Shown: positions 16,088 through 24,681, counted from the stretch's first letter. The stretch: 26,901 nt of DNA from a virus (IMGVR_UViG_3300009163_000150:1-26901); one strand, 5' to 3'. Notes: generated by a model from the sequence alone, not told the origin. A program made the numbers and translations.

Positions 16088-17926
16088 TTATTTTGCGGGC
16101 TTCTCGCGAACAGTAAATCCTCCGAGACCGCCCTGTCCACCACCACCGTAAAGTTTAGCCTGAATAGAGGAGGCCAGCAAGTCAAAAGGCTTGGTAGTTT
16201 TATCTACGCTAGCCTCAATTTCCAACTGCAACGCGGCTTTTCTACCCAAGGCTTCTTTGTCTTTGGGGTTAGCCATGAGCGCCATCTCAATTGCTTGCGC
16301 ATCTTTTTGGAATGCTTTTACTACGGCCTGCTCCGCACGAGCGCGATTGTTTGTAATTGTACTTAAATGCCCACTCAGTTTGGCAAAGTCATTGGCATCA
16401 CGTTGCGCGGCAGTAGCGGCTTGCTGTGCGCCAATCTTAAGTCTTTCAATTTCGTTCTGTGCGGTATCTTGGATAGCTTTAGCCGCACGCTGTGCGGCGT
16501 TGTCCTTGGATTGAGTCTCAGTGCCGTACACGTTAGCGCCCGCAGTAAGCCCTGTGCGTAGTGTTTGACCGGCTTGTTCAGCAGTTTTAAACCCACCTTC
16601 AATACCGCCGGTAACTGCGGCGCGGTCAAGCCCAATAAGACCTTCTCGTGATTTTTGCATCTCGTTAAACCGAGCGCGTTGTTGACTATTCTGTGCGGTG
16701 TCATAGTTCATAGCGGTTTCAGCACCACCGGCAAACTCACCTTGACTACGTCCACCCATACCAATTAAGTATCGCTTAATACCTTCGCGGCGTTGTAGTT
16801 CGGGGTCAAAGTCCCGTTCGTAGAATTTCTTTAGCCCCGCAATGCCTTCGTCGTACACGGCGCGTTCATTGGGCGTAAGTTTAAGGCGATCTTCTATACG
16901 CTTTTCTTCAGCTAACTTTTCTGCTTTTGGGTCAATGTTCATTGCTGCAACAGACTGACGAGTCAAAGCATTACCTAACGTATCTTCCGGTGGGCCCATC
17001 TGTAGTCCGCCTAAACCTTGTTGTGGTTTAGGGGGTGCGGCAGGTGCGGGGGGAGCGGCGGGCATGGGAGGTTTAGCCGCTTGTGGGGGAGGGGGAGCCA
17101 TCGGTGTGGGAGCGGGCATAGCGGCTTGTGGGCCTGCCTTCATAGTAGCCTGAGCCTCAGACACCGGTAAACGTTCTGTTGGTGGTGTTTGCGGTATTGG
17201 CGGCGCGGTAGGGGCAAGCGATGCCAATCCTTGTTCTTCGCGACGGACTCTATCCATCATTGGAGTCATACTTGCTCGGTCACCGCCGTAAGCCTCTCGC
17301 GGAATTTTAAAGTCAGCGCCGAGTGCTCTACCTAAACGAGTGTTACTTAGGTCTTCAGCAACCCCCATAAATGCACGGGGGATAAGTGTTGCAACATCGT
17401 AGCCTGCCGCGCCAAGTTTTTTGATGGTCATCATCATGGCATTGCGATCGCCTGATCGTTGTGCTTCTTCAAGTGCCGCTTGCGCTTTTTCGTCCAACGG
17501 TTTTTTGTCAGCCGCGCCGCCTTCTTTAAATGCAACAATACCACCTGCGGCCATAGCTTGAGGTTCCATAACACTTGCAGCGCCGGGAGCATTTGCAATA
17601 CCACCCATTAACTTCTGCATGGCTTCTTTTTGTTCTACCTGTTGCTGCTGGGCAAGTTCACCGCGCTGTTGCGCTAGTTCTTGCTTAGTCATGTCCATGA
17701 CTTCTTTTTCGCGTTGTTGCGCAATAGTTGAACTAGATTCACCATTTGCGGCTTGCTGTTGAGCCATCTGCATCTGCATCTCACGTGCGGCGGCCTCCTG
17801 CATCGACTTAATTTTTTGCAGGGCTAACAAGTCAATCAGTTGCTGCGATGCAGCATACTTCTGTTGCAGGGCTTGTGGGTTACCTCGGTAAGCGGCGGCG
17901 CGAGCATTAACGTCTTGGTCAATCAT
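16088..17926 (-). CDS. Virion protein, Gln/Ala-rich with proline-rich hinge
   Basis: This 612-aa protein has a helical Gln/Ala/Glu-rich N-terminus (about 1-105, coiled-coil-like), then AMAAGGIVAFKEGG (residues 124-137), a motif type I associate with marine and freshwater phage virion proteins. A Pro/Ala-rich hinge (about 255-305, PPPPQAAKPPMPAAPPAP) separates the halves. The C-terminal half is helical, with many charged and Ala residues, and ends in Gly-rich GGGGQGGLGGFTVREKPAK. By position it is comparable to an internal core protein such as T7 gp15, but I see no specific homology. The upstream TAAGGA merges the previous stop with the Shine-Dalgarno. Confidence 0.75.
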   Translation of the reverse strand: MIDQDVNARAAAYRGNPQALQQKYAASQQLIDLLALQKIKSMQEAAAREMQMQMAQQQAANGESSSTIAQQREKEVMDMTKQELAQQRGELAQQQQVEQKEAMQKLMGGIANAPGAASVMEPQAMAAGGIVAFKEGGAADKKPLDEKAQAALEEAQRSGDRNAMMMTIKKLGAAGYDVATLIPRAFMGVAEDLSNTRLGRALGADFKIPREAYGGDRASMTPMMDRVRREEQGLASLAPTAPPIPQTPPTERLPVSEAQATMKAGPQAAMPAPTPMAPPPPQAAKPPMPAAPPAPAAPPKPQQGLGGLQMGPPEDTLGNALTRQSVAAMNIDPKAEKLAEEKRIEDRLKLTPNERAVYDEGIAGLKKFYERDFDPELQRREGIKRYLIGMGGRSQGEFAGGAETAMNYDTAQNSQQRARFNEMQKSREGLIGLDRAAVTGGIEGGFKTAEQAGQTLRTGLTAGANVYGTETQSKDNAAQRAAKAIQDTAQNEIERLKIGAQQAATAAQRDANDFAKLSGHLSTITNNRARAEQAVVKAFQKDAQAIEMALMANPKDKEALGRKAALQLEIEASVDKTTKPFDLLASSIQAKLYGGGGQGGLGGFTVREKPAK

Positions 17927-17935
17927 ATTAAATCC

Positions 17936-18805
17936 TTACTTTTTAGCCGCAGGCTGACCGCCAAACAAACGATCGTACATATCCATTAAACCACCGGCTT
18001 GACTTGTAGATTGAGAAAGTGCGCTAGGTTGGTTGTACGAGTACTGCTGTGTTGCCAGTGGTAAGTTTTGCAGGAGTGACTGCATGTACTGCACTTGCTT
18101 GAGTGGGTAGTCACGTTCAGTTTCAAACTGTGCTCTATCAGCAGTAAGACCTTCCGACTCAATACCGCGCTCGATACCACCGACATCAGTTTGTTTCTGT
18201 AGCGCCGCAAGGCCATATTGATTAGCCATATCTTGTGCAGTCTGACCACGACCTTGCTCTACGTTGAACTGTGCCATGGCTTTGTCGTAAGCGTCTTTGT
18301 AACCTGCGCCGGTAATGCCTGACAACTTATCCATCAATGCGCGATTACCTTCAGACTCCATGATTGCTTGACGTGAGCCACCATACGCACCGGCTTTAGT
18401 AAGACGCCCTGCGTCACCAATACGTGTAATGTCTGCTTGACGGCGCATCTCAGTAATCTGAGGGTCAAGTGCCGCTGTCAAGTACGGATTCATGTAGTTC
18501 TTGGCTTGGTCTGCCGTGAACGTTTGCGGTGTGAACGCGCCCATTGATGAGGTAGGAATAGTCAGCCCAGCCAAACCTTGAAACGCTTGTGACTGAAGGT
18601 TAGATGCACCGGCAGTCAGTGGGCCTGTGTACGCTTGGTACGGCTCAGAAGCAAGGGCTTGGCCACGTCCCAACATCTCGGTAACATAAGGGCCAATATA
18701 GTTTGAAAGCGCAGACTCGCGTCCGGTCTCTAAACCAACCATGGGGTCTTTAGGTGCGGTTGCGCCAGTCTGACCAGTTTGACCTGTTGATGATGGTTCT
18801 GCCAT
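17936..18805 (-). CDS. Probable internal virion protein
   Basis: This 289-aa protein carries the pattern YMNPYLTAALDPQITEMRRQ, followed by AGRLTKAGAYGGSRQAIM and GAGYKDAYDKAMAQF, which I associate with uncharacterised virion proteins of freshwater phages. The N-terminus is Gly/Thr/Gln-rich and probably flexible; the middle is helical and Ala-rich with regular charged positions; the C-terminus has YDRLFGGQPAAKK. No enzyme motif or signal peptide is visible. It lies in a tight run of virion genes, with its Shine-Dalgarno (TAAGG) overlapping the stop of the upstream gene. It may be a T7 gp14-like internal or ejection protein; this is inferred from position and size only. Confidence 0.7.
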   Translation of the reverse strand: MAEPSSTGQTGQTGATAPKDPMVGLETGRESALSNYIGPYVTEMLGRGQALASEPYQAYTGPLTAGASNLQSQAFQGLAGLTIPTSSMGAFTPQTFTADQAKNYMNPYLTAALDPQITEMRRQADITRIGDAGRLTKAGAYGGSRQAIMESEGNRALMDKLSGITGAGYKDAYDKAMAQFNVEQGRGQTAQDMANQYGLAALQKQTDVGGIERGIESEGLTADRAQFETERDYPLKQVQYMQSLLQNLPLATQQYSYNQPSALSQSTSQAGGLMDMYDRLFGGQPAAKK

Positions 18806-18813
18806 ATATTACC

Positions 18814-19800
18814 TTACGCTAAAAATTTATCGGGGTTAATCTGCTTGCCCTGCTTCTTTGTGCCAGTGCGAGCCGTACGGATTTTGTCCATCATTGCATA
18901 CAAACGTTTTGCACCTGCTTCGGAGTTTCCGTTACCTAAGTGGCTTACAACATCTGCAGGAATCACAAACTCTCCGTGACTTAATCTTGCTTCTTGCTTA
19001 CCACCAATTCGTGCTGGAATTTTATCAGCCATTCCATCAGTTGCACCACCTAAATATCGACCTTTTGCCATACCTGCAAGACCGCCGGAAGCCATTTGTA
19101 CGCCCCGTGCATTTTCTTCCGTATACACGGGTACTTTTAAATCTTGGGCAACGCTAGAAGCGGGACGAGAAGCCACCGCTGTACCGCCACCCGCAGGGGA
19201 TGTGACCGGTGTTGGGGAGGTAAGATTCTTGCCACGCAGGGTGGCAATAATGTCGGGGTGCCGTGCAAAGTTACTAAAGTTTTCGTTAGCAATATTTGCG
19301 GCCTGTTTAGCGGCAGCGTCTCCCGCAGTTTTAATAGCCTCGGTGTCACCCTGCTTAATAAACTGTGGCGCAGTAAAGTATTGCTGGCCAGAACTTCCAG
19401 CGCGTCGTGTAGCGTCATACGTTAAAGGTACGCGAGCACGTACGGCTTCGTACTTAGGGATACTGCCTTGGTAGCCAACTTTTTCTTGGGGTTTATTGGC
19501 TTGGTACAAACCATATAGGCCACCTGCCGCACCCGCTACAGAACGCCAGTCAACTTTGCCGTCCTTCATGAACGTATTTTTTAGCGAGTTAAACGCATCA
19601 GCACCCACCGTTTTAAGTGCTTTTCCTAACTGAGTAGACAGCGCAGTATCTCCAGCCAACTCAGGAAAACTTGATTCAATGTAACTACTTAAGTAGCCCA
19701 ACTCGTCGTCGTTGGCTTCTACGTTGCCTAAATAGCCCAACTCGTCGTCATCGTAGGTTTGTGTGTATCCCAAATAGCCCAATTCGTCATCATCACCCAT
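18814..19800 (-). CDS. Virion protein with N-terminal DDELGYL repeats
   Basis: This 328-aa protein has two parts. The N-terminus carries DDELGYL three times (residues 4-10, 18-24, 31-37) in an acidic, Tyr/Gly-rich context. The C-terminal third has MASGGLAGMAKGRYLGGATD, then IPARIGGKQEARLSHGEFVI and PADVVSHLGNGNSEAGAKRL, a module I have seen described only as phage hypothetical or virion protein, often followed by a basic RTGTKKQGKQ end as here. The middle is Ala/Gly-rich with no enzyme motif. I cannot assign a precise role; a connector or internal virion component is suggested by the gene order. The start ATG is preceded by AGAGGAT. Confidence 0.75.
   Translation of the reverse strand: MGDDDELGYLGYTQTYDDDELGYLGNVEANDDELGYLSSYIESSFPELAGDTALSTQLGKALKTVGADAFNSLKNTFMKDGKVDWRSVAGAAGGLYGLYQANKPQEKVGYQGSIPKYEAVRARVPLTYDATRRAGSSGQQYFTAPQFIKQGDTEAIKTAGDAAAKQAANIANENFSNFARHPDIIATLRGKNLTSPTPVTSPAGGGTAVASRPASSVAQDLKVPVYTEENARGVQMASGGLAGMAKGRYLGGATDGMADKIPARIGGKQEARLSHGEFVIPADVVSHLGNGNSEAGAKRLYAMMDKIRTARTGTKKQGKQINPDKFLA
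19690..19791 (-). repeat. Three in-frame DDELGYL repeats
   Basis: Three copies of a unit encoding DDELGYL lie 13-14 codons apart at the start of the 328-aa gene. The DNA copies are also alike: the + strand reads AGCCCAACTCGTCGTC or AGCCCAATTCGTCATC in each, so duplication is recent or maintained. Confidence 0.85.
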
Positions 19801-19804
19801 GATC

Positions 19805-22800
19805 TTATCCTCTCAAAATTCTGATTAACTCGTCGTTTACGCTGAGTGCAGCACTGACTGCACCGCCCCTAGCCATCTTCTTTGGCTTCTGTTCCGGCTT
19901 GTTAGCAAAAATGCTTTCGAAGTCGTAAATATACTCAATATCCTTGCCTTCGGGGGTTTTTACATCCACGCGTTGTTGCCCTGCCTGTTGCTGCGGGGGC
20001 ACAGGTTTTTTCTTTGCTACCGGCTTTTTAGGTTTCTTTTTGGGCGGCGGTTTTTTAGGCGGCTTTACTACCGGCGGTTTTACTACTGGCGGCTTATCGG
20101 GGTCAACAACCTCATCGTCCGTATCGGTATCAGTATCGTCGTCTGTATCGTCGTCTGTGTCTGTGTCCGTATCGTCGTCTGTATCGTCGTCTGTGTCTGT
20201 GTCTGTGTCTGTGTCTGTGTCTGTGTCTGTGTCCGTATCGGTATCAGTGTCTGTGTCCGTATCGGTATCAGTGTCCGTATCAGTGTCTGTGTCCGTATCA
20301 GTGTCTGTGTCCGTATCAGTGTCTGTGTCCGTATCCTTGGTGGTATCGGTATCCTTGGTGGTATCGGTATCCTTGGTGGTATCGGTATCCTTGGTGGTAT
20401 CGGTATCCTTGGTGGTATCAATCTTGGCGCCCGTGTCTGTAGTGATTGTGGTTTCCTTGGCTTGCAAACCAGTCAGGCTACCAATAGTAATTGGCTTGCC
20501 ATCATGCCCCGTGCCAACAACCACGTCAGGTTGCACTTGGAAATCCGTGCCTTTACCGGTCACTGAAGAACCAAGCACGTCACCAACTGTTACAGCGTTT
20601 CCGTTTGAATCAAAACCAACCGGTGCATTCAGGTTGTCGATTGCAAACTTAGTATCCGCGCCGCCAATTTGTGTAAGGTTGTAAACAACAGCCTCGGCTA
20701 CTGCAGTATTGGCAACGGATTGTGCTTGCTCCGTGTTCATGCCCGCTTCTTGCATTGTAGACACAATCTGTGAACCAGCGTCTGATAAGTTTTTAGTGTT
20801 TGCAATAGTGTTTGAAACTTGAGACTGCAAGTCACCTGCTTTGTCACCGGCAACAGAACTAAGAATCTGGGACGATGCAACCTGCTGTGCCTTGTCAAGC
20901 GCAACTTCACCTGCTTGGATAGAAGCTACTGTATGCCCTGCAACGGCTGATCCGACAGTTCCGCCAGTCAGAATATTGTTGACGTTGATTTTGCCGGTAG
21001 CAAAGTAGTCTTGGAAACCTTGAGCCGAGCCTTCTTCAACGTACTCAAGGGGCATTTCTTTCAGGCCGGATTTAACTACAGTGCCAACAGTTGCTTTCTG
21101 TACTGCATCGCCTGCGGCGCGTTTAATAAACGGTGCATCAACAAGTGGGCCAAGTACTGCGGCTACAGTAGCGGAAGCGGCAAAAGACTTCTGTCCGGCG
21201 GCATGTGAGTCATTTTCATTCATACCGGCTAGTTTGGCCTTGGCTACTGTGTCGTTATAGCCTGCACCGCCAGCCTCAACTCCATTAACAATAGAGTTAG
21301 CCGCAAAACCAATAAACTTACCGCCCCACTTGGCCGCACTCGCACCGGTCAAGATTGGGATAACTTCTTGGATACCTTCTTTGACCACGGCGTAGCCAAA
21401 GCCAATTGGGTTATTAGCAATAGCAGACGGTAACGCTGCCAACTTAGCGCCCGCATCAGACCAGAATTCTCCAGTATTTCCGGCTTTAGAAATTTCAGTG
21501 ACAAATCCTTTTTCTTGCTCTTGGGCTACGGTAGAAACGTTGTTTGCGCCATAGGTTGTCAATCCCTTTGCCATACCTGCAAGTAGGCTATCTTTACCAA
21601 TAGCCCCAGTAGCTTTGAGCGCCCCCTCAAGAGAAGATGCTTGCTCGCCTGCTGCTGCGGATATTGTGCCCGTTACGTTTTTAAATATAGACGTAATGGC
21701 ACTGTCAGATTCTTCCGCCGACAACTTGGCAGTTTTGTTCTGCGCGGCAAGTTTAGCGGTTTCTGCCGCTGATTCGTTAGGAGCATTACCTAACACCAAA
21801 GAATTATTAAGCGCCAGTAGGCGTTTTGTTTCTACATCGCTTTGGTTTGACGCAGTGCCAAGAGTTCTAGCCGCCGTATCAGTCTGCGCCGCAACCGTAC
21901 TAGACGCGTTGGTAGTGGTTGCAAGGTTTGTTGCGTTTAGCGCATTGATTTTTGCATCAGCAGCGGTAACGTTTAAGTCTGGGCGTTCGGTGGAAGTAGC
22001 CGTGCTGTACTCTTTACCTTGCCATGTAAACGTTTTACCGGGGCCAAGAAGTGCACGCGCTTGTGCAAACGCATCATTAAATTTAGGCGTGCTGGCAATT
22101 GTGTTTAACTTGTCATTCTTAACTGTTTGGTCAATAACTGCGCTGTCGCCTATGAGAGATGCTAAGAGCGCATCAGTCCCGCCAAGGTTTAACGCATCGG
22201 TTGCAGTGGCGCCGGTTGTAATCGACGAGACAACATCTTTAGTTGCAAGGTTAGACGCGCCTGTTGTACCGGTAGTGTCTGTTGTGGTTTTGGTATCTGT
22301 TCCTGTACCCGTAACTGTGTCTGTAGTTGTTTTAGTATCTGTCGTAACTTTGGTGTCTGTGCCGGTGCCCGTACCTTTTGCTTTTGCAATTTCATCGTTT
22401 GCGGCGGCAATAGCAGCATTGATAACCAGTTGGTCTAACGGCTTGTCGGACACAATGCCCGTGACTATGTTAGTAATCATCTTTTGCTGAGATGCTGTAA
22501 GGTCACCAAACCCATCAATATTATTCATGAGCCCATTAACTGCGCCGTTAATGCCACCGGTAGTAAAGCCTTTTACAAACGCCGTTCCAGCATTTTCACC
22601 CGAAAGTACTGCGCCAACAGTAGAAGTTGCGGCGTTTTGTAATCCCCTTGTTAGCGTGTCTGTCATTTCTTTAGACAGTCCTAAGCCTTCAATAAACGAA
22701 GCGCCGTCCTTCATAAAATCCATACCGGGAATTTGGGATGCAAGAAACGAGGATGCGGCGCCTTTAATTACATCTTTAGCTTCCTTACCACTAAGCAGTT

Positions 22801-24340
22801 GCACGGCCATGTTAGCGGCAATCTGTTGAGGTATAGACAAACCACCTGTAGCAATAGCAAGACCAATTTGACCAATAGGGCCAAGGTCTGCCATTAAGTT
22901 GGCCAAGTCGTTACTTGATACACCAACGGTGTAGAAGATCGGTAAACCAGTTTTTTCGTCAATTTTAAGTTTGTACTCTGTGCCATCTTTACCCGTGGCG
23001 GTGTAACCAATGTTACCGGTACCATCACCAATCGGTTTACCTGTTTTTGTATTGATAATTCCCGTGCCAATTACACCTGTAGTAACTAATTGTTGACTCT
23101 GATTCTCACCATCACCAACAGTAATAGTGCGGATGTTTGCTATCTCAGCGGCGGTCATAGGAACGTATGTTCCTGTTTTGGTATCAAACTTAGAATATGC
23201 GCCTGTAGGATTACCGTTATCGTCGTACTCGACCCTTGCATTTACGTCGCCCGTAAGGTCACCTTTACCAATTTGGCTAATATCAGTGACATCCGCAGCG
23301 GCAAGAGTCGCCGCCATATCTAGCGCAACTTGCTGTTTGTTTGTAATAGTGCCCGTACCAAGAATTTGCTTTCCGGTTGCGGCATCAAAACCAATGTTTG
23401 CGCCATCACCTGCCGTAAACGCACCGCCTTTCCAAGATTTATCAACACCTAATAAAGATGACAAGTTTGTAATTTGCGTGGTCAGCGTAGCCAATTGCGT
23501 GGCGTTATAAGTTGTACCGTCGTGATACGTTACCGTATTGCCTGTGGCTTTATCGGTTGTTGTACTTAATTTAGTGTATGCCGCATCAACTTGAGCATTG
23601 TTAATACCAATCGTAGCGGCAACGTCTTTAACTTGTTCTTTAGTTGCAGTGGGGTTCTGCTTTAAGTAATCAATCAGCGCTTGATCAATTTCGGCTTGTG
23701 TGTATTTCTTTGCGTTAGCCTCTTCCTCATCAGCAAGTCTTTGTGCTTCGGCGGCTTCAGCTTCGGCTGCAAGTGCGGATGCTTTGGCAAGGCGAGCTTC
23801 TTCCGCCAACCGTGCTTCTTCAGCAAGGCGAGCCTGTTCTGCAAGGTAGGCTTCTTCGGCGAGTCGGGCTTCTTCGGCAAGTTGAGCCTCTTCCGCTAAC
23901 CGTGCTTCTTCGGCGAGTCTATTTGCTTCGGCTTGTGCGGCGGCTTGTGCATCCGCTTGCGCTTGCAGAGCGGCAAGTCTATCTGCCTCGGCTTGTTGTT
24001 GCGCGTAGTAATCGTCAACTGCAGTGGTGTCTACATACGGCGTGTTAACTACGCTTGTGTCTGTATATGTCGAGGTGTTTGTGTCTGTAACGTCTGTACC
24101 TGTAGTGCCCGTAGGTAGTAACGATGTAATACCCGTGTTGTCCGTTGCATCAGTTGCAGCCCAGTATGGAGTGACGTTAGCTTGTGTAAAGAAACTGTTT
24201 ACAGCCCCGAGGTCATAGCCTGTAGCGCGTGACAAATCCGATGCAGACACATTGAATTGTTGCGCCGCATCCGCAATAGCCTGTGGGTTACCAATGTTGG
24301 CAACAACATAGTCGTAGATGTCCTTATCTGAGACTGCCAT
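19805..24340 (-). CDS. Giant low-complexity virion protein
   Basis: This 1511-aa protein begins with a small helical domain (residues 4-55, NPQAIADAAQQFNVSASDLS), then a Tyr/Thr/Asp stretch and a coiled coil with eight hexapeptides of the RLAEEA type (141-188). A helical segment (212-260) follows, then long Gly/Ala/Thr-rich regions with amphipathic segments such as GPIGQIGLAIATGGLSIP. Near the C-terminus lie a 102-residue Asp/Thr block (1308-1409), a Lys/Pro block (1416-1449), YIYDFESIFANK, and KKMARGGAVSAAL at the end. No enzymatic motif is visible. A tail or internal virion role is inferred from its place between nozzle and core-like genes. ATG 24340 shares TAATG with the upstream stop and has GGAAGG; the TTG at 24355 is unlikely. 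Confidence 0.8.
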   Translation of the reverse strand: MAVSDKDIYDYVVANIGNPQAIADAAQQFNVSASDLSRATGYDLGAVNSFFTQANVTPYWAATDATDNTGITSLLPTGTTGTDVTDTNTSTYTDTSVVNTPYVDTTAVDDYYAQQQAEADRLAALQAQADAQAAAQAEANRLAEEARLAEEAQLAEEARLAEEAYLAEQARLAEEARLAEEARLAKASALAAEAEAAEAQRLADEEEANAKKYTQAEIDQALIDYLKQNPTATKEQVKDVAATIGINNAQVDAAYTKLSTTTDKATGNTVTYHDGTTYNATQLATLTTQITNLSSLLGVDKSWKGGAFTAGDGANIGFDAATGKQILGTGTITNKQQVALDMAATLAAADVTDISQIGKGDLTGDVNARVEYDDNGNPTGAYSKFDTKTGTYVPMTAAEIANIRTITVGDGENQSQQLVTTGVIGTGIINTKTGKPIGDGTGNIGYTATGKDGTEYKLKIDEKTGLPIFYTVGVSSNDLANLMADLGPIGQIGLAIATGGLSIPQQIAANMAVQLLSGKEAKDVIKGAASSFLASQIPGMDFMKDGASFIEGLGLSKEMTDTLTRGLQNAATSTVGAVLSGENAGTAFVKGFTTGGINGAVNGLMNNIDGFGDLTASQQKMITNIVTGIVSDKPLDQLVINAAIAAANDEIAKAKGTGTGTDTKVTTDTKTTTDTVTGTGTDTKTTTDTTGTTGASNLATKDVVSSITTGATATDALNLGGTDALLASLIGDSAVIDQTVKNDKLNTIASTPKFNDAFAQARALLGPGKTFTWQGKEYSTATSTERPDLNVTAADAKINALNATNLATTTNASSTVAAQTDTAARTLGTASNQSDVETKRLLALNNSLVLGNAPNESAAETAKLAAQNKTAKLSAEESDSAITSIFKNVTGTISAAAGEQASSLEGALKATGAIGKDSLLAGMAKGLTTYGANNVSTVAQEQEKGFVTEISKAGNTGEFWSDAGAKLAALPSAIANNPIGFGYAVVKEGIQEVIPILTGASAAKWGGKFIGFAANSIVNGVEAGGAGYNDTVAKAKLAGMNENDSHAAGQKSFAASATVAAVLGPLVDAPFIKRAAGDAVQKATVGTVVKSGLKEMPLEYVEEGSAQGFQDYFATGKINVNNILTGGTVGSAVAGHTVASIQAGEVALDKAQQVASSQILSSVAGDKAGDLQSQVSNTIANTKNLSDAGSQIVSTMQEAGMNTEQAQSVANTAVAEAVVYNLTQIGGADTKFAIDNLNAPVGFDSNGNAVTVGDVLGSSVTGKGTDFQVQPDVVVGTGHDGKPITIGSLTGLQAKETTITTDTGAKIDTTKDTDTTKDTDTTKDTDTTKDTDTTKDTDTDTDTDTDTDTDTDTDTDTDTDTDTDTDTDTDTDTDTDTDTDTDTDDDTDDDTDTDTDDDTDDDTDTDTDDEVVDPDKPPVVKPPVVKPPKKPPPKKKPKKPVAKKKPVPPQQQAGQQRVDVKTPEGKDIEYIYDFESIFANKPEQKPKKMARGGAVSAALSVNDELIRILRG
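19994..20095 (-). repeat. Lys/Pro-rich block in the 1511-aa protein
   Basis: Residues 1416-1449 consist only of Lys, Pro, Val and one Ala (13 Lys in 34 residues, no acidic residue), for example KKPPPKKKPKKPVAKKKP. It directly follows the Asp-rich block and is likely extended and flexible. Confidence 0.85.
20114..20419 (-). repeat. Asp/Thr microsatellite block, 102 codons
   Basis: All 102 codons encode only Asp, Thr or Lys. The unit is mostly GAC-ACA or GAT-AC, giving long runs of DTDTDT, with DDDTDDDT variants at the distal end. An 18-bp periodicity is clear: five near-perfect copies of GTATCCTTGGTGGTATCG (+ strand, 20331-20420) and three of GTATCAGTGTCTGTGTCC (20277-20330). The high identity points to growth by slippage or unequal crossing-over. 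Confidence 0.95.
23777..23920 (-). repeat. Eight hexapeptide repeats of the RLAEEA type
   Basis: Residues 141-188 of the 1511-aa protein repeat R/Q/Y-LAEEA eight times, the last copies degenerate (YLAEQA, RLAKAS). The underlying DNA has an 18-bp period (GCTTCTTCGGCAAGGCGA-like on the + strand). Such Ala/Glu helices recall the long helical domain of TolA. Confidence 0.85.
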
Positions 24341-24681
24341 TATCCGACCTTCCAATTTGTTCCGTCAGAGTATACGGGCACAGCAACAGCCCCGCCAGCT
24401 ATCACGGTAGAACCAAACGCGGGAGCCAGTGCATCTGTTACAAAAGACCTTGCGCCTTTACCTGAAGTTACTGCACTAGGCAACGTTGCCACAGTGTAAT
24501 TAGTCAAAGCAGGGATAATGGTATCCGTTTTAAACTGGTTCAGAATAGCATCAACCCTGTTGAAGTACAAGCGAAGCACGTTGTTTAACTGGTCAGCGTA
24601 CAACCGGTCATATTCAAACGGAGACAGCGGTAAGTTAGGCGCGGCAACCTGATTGATCTCAAAGTCAGAAATAACAATCAT
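24340..24681 (-). CDS. Small tail-associated protein
   Basis: In this 113-aa protein the N-terminal part is helical (LPLSPFEYDRLYADQLNNVL, then RLYFNRVDAILNQF). The C-terminal part is a small beta segment ending GGAVAVPVYSDGTNWKVG, a closing motif frequent in phage tail and tail fibre proteins. It lies directly after the nozzle gene and overlaps both neighbours: its ATG shares ATGA with the nozzle stop (24678-24681), and its TAA shares an A with the next ATG. A role at the tail tip or as a connector between nozzle and the 1511-aa protein is possible but inferred. The start has AGAGGT upstream. Confidence 0.8.
   Translation of the reverse strand: MIVISDFEINQVAAPNLPLSPFEYDRLYADQLNNVLRLYFNRVDAILNQFKTDTIIPALTNYTVATLPSAVTSGKGARSFVTDALAPAFGSTVIAGGAVAVPVYSDGTNWKVG

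Noticed and set aside
20114-20420. CRISPR-like array.
   Set aside because: The 18-bp units are directly adjacent with no unique spacers and lie inside a coding frame.
19944-20684. Long + strand frames over the repeat region encoding Ser/Val or Cys/Val/Arg runs (246 and 197 aa).
   Set aside because: They are antisense shadows of the Asp/Thr tandem repeat; a repeat whose length is a multiple of three stays open in several frames. The - strand frame has coherent flanking protein sequence.
21615-22490. 291-aa + strand frame, and a 233-aa one at 13545-14246.
   Set aside because: Both are antisense to long coherent - strand genes, have Val/Ser/Ala-biased composition mirroring Ala/Thr-rich genes, and lack a Shine-Dalgarno.
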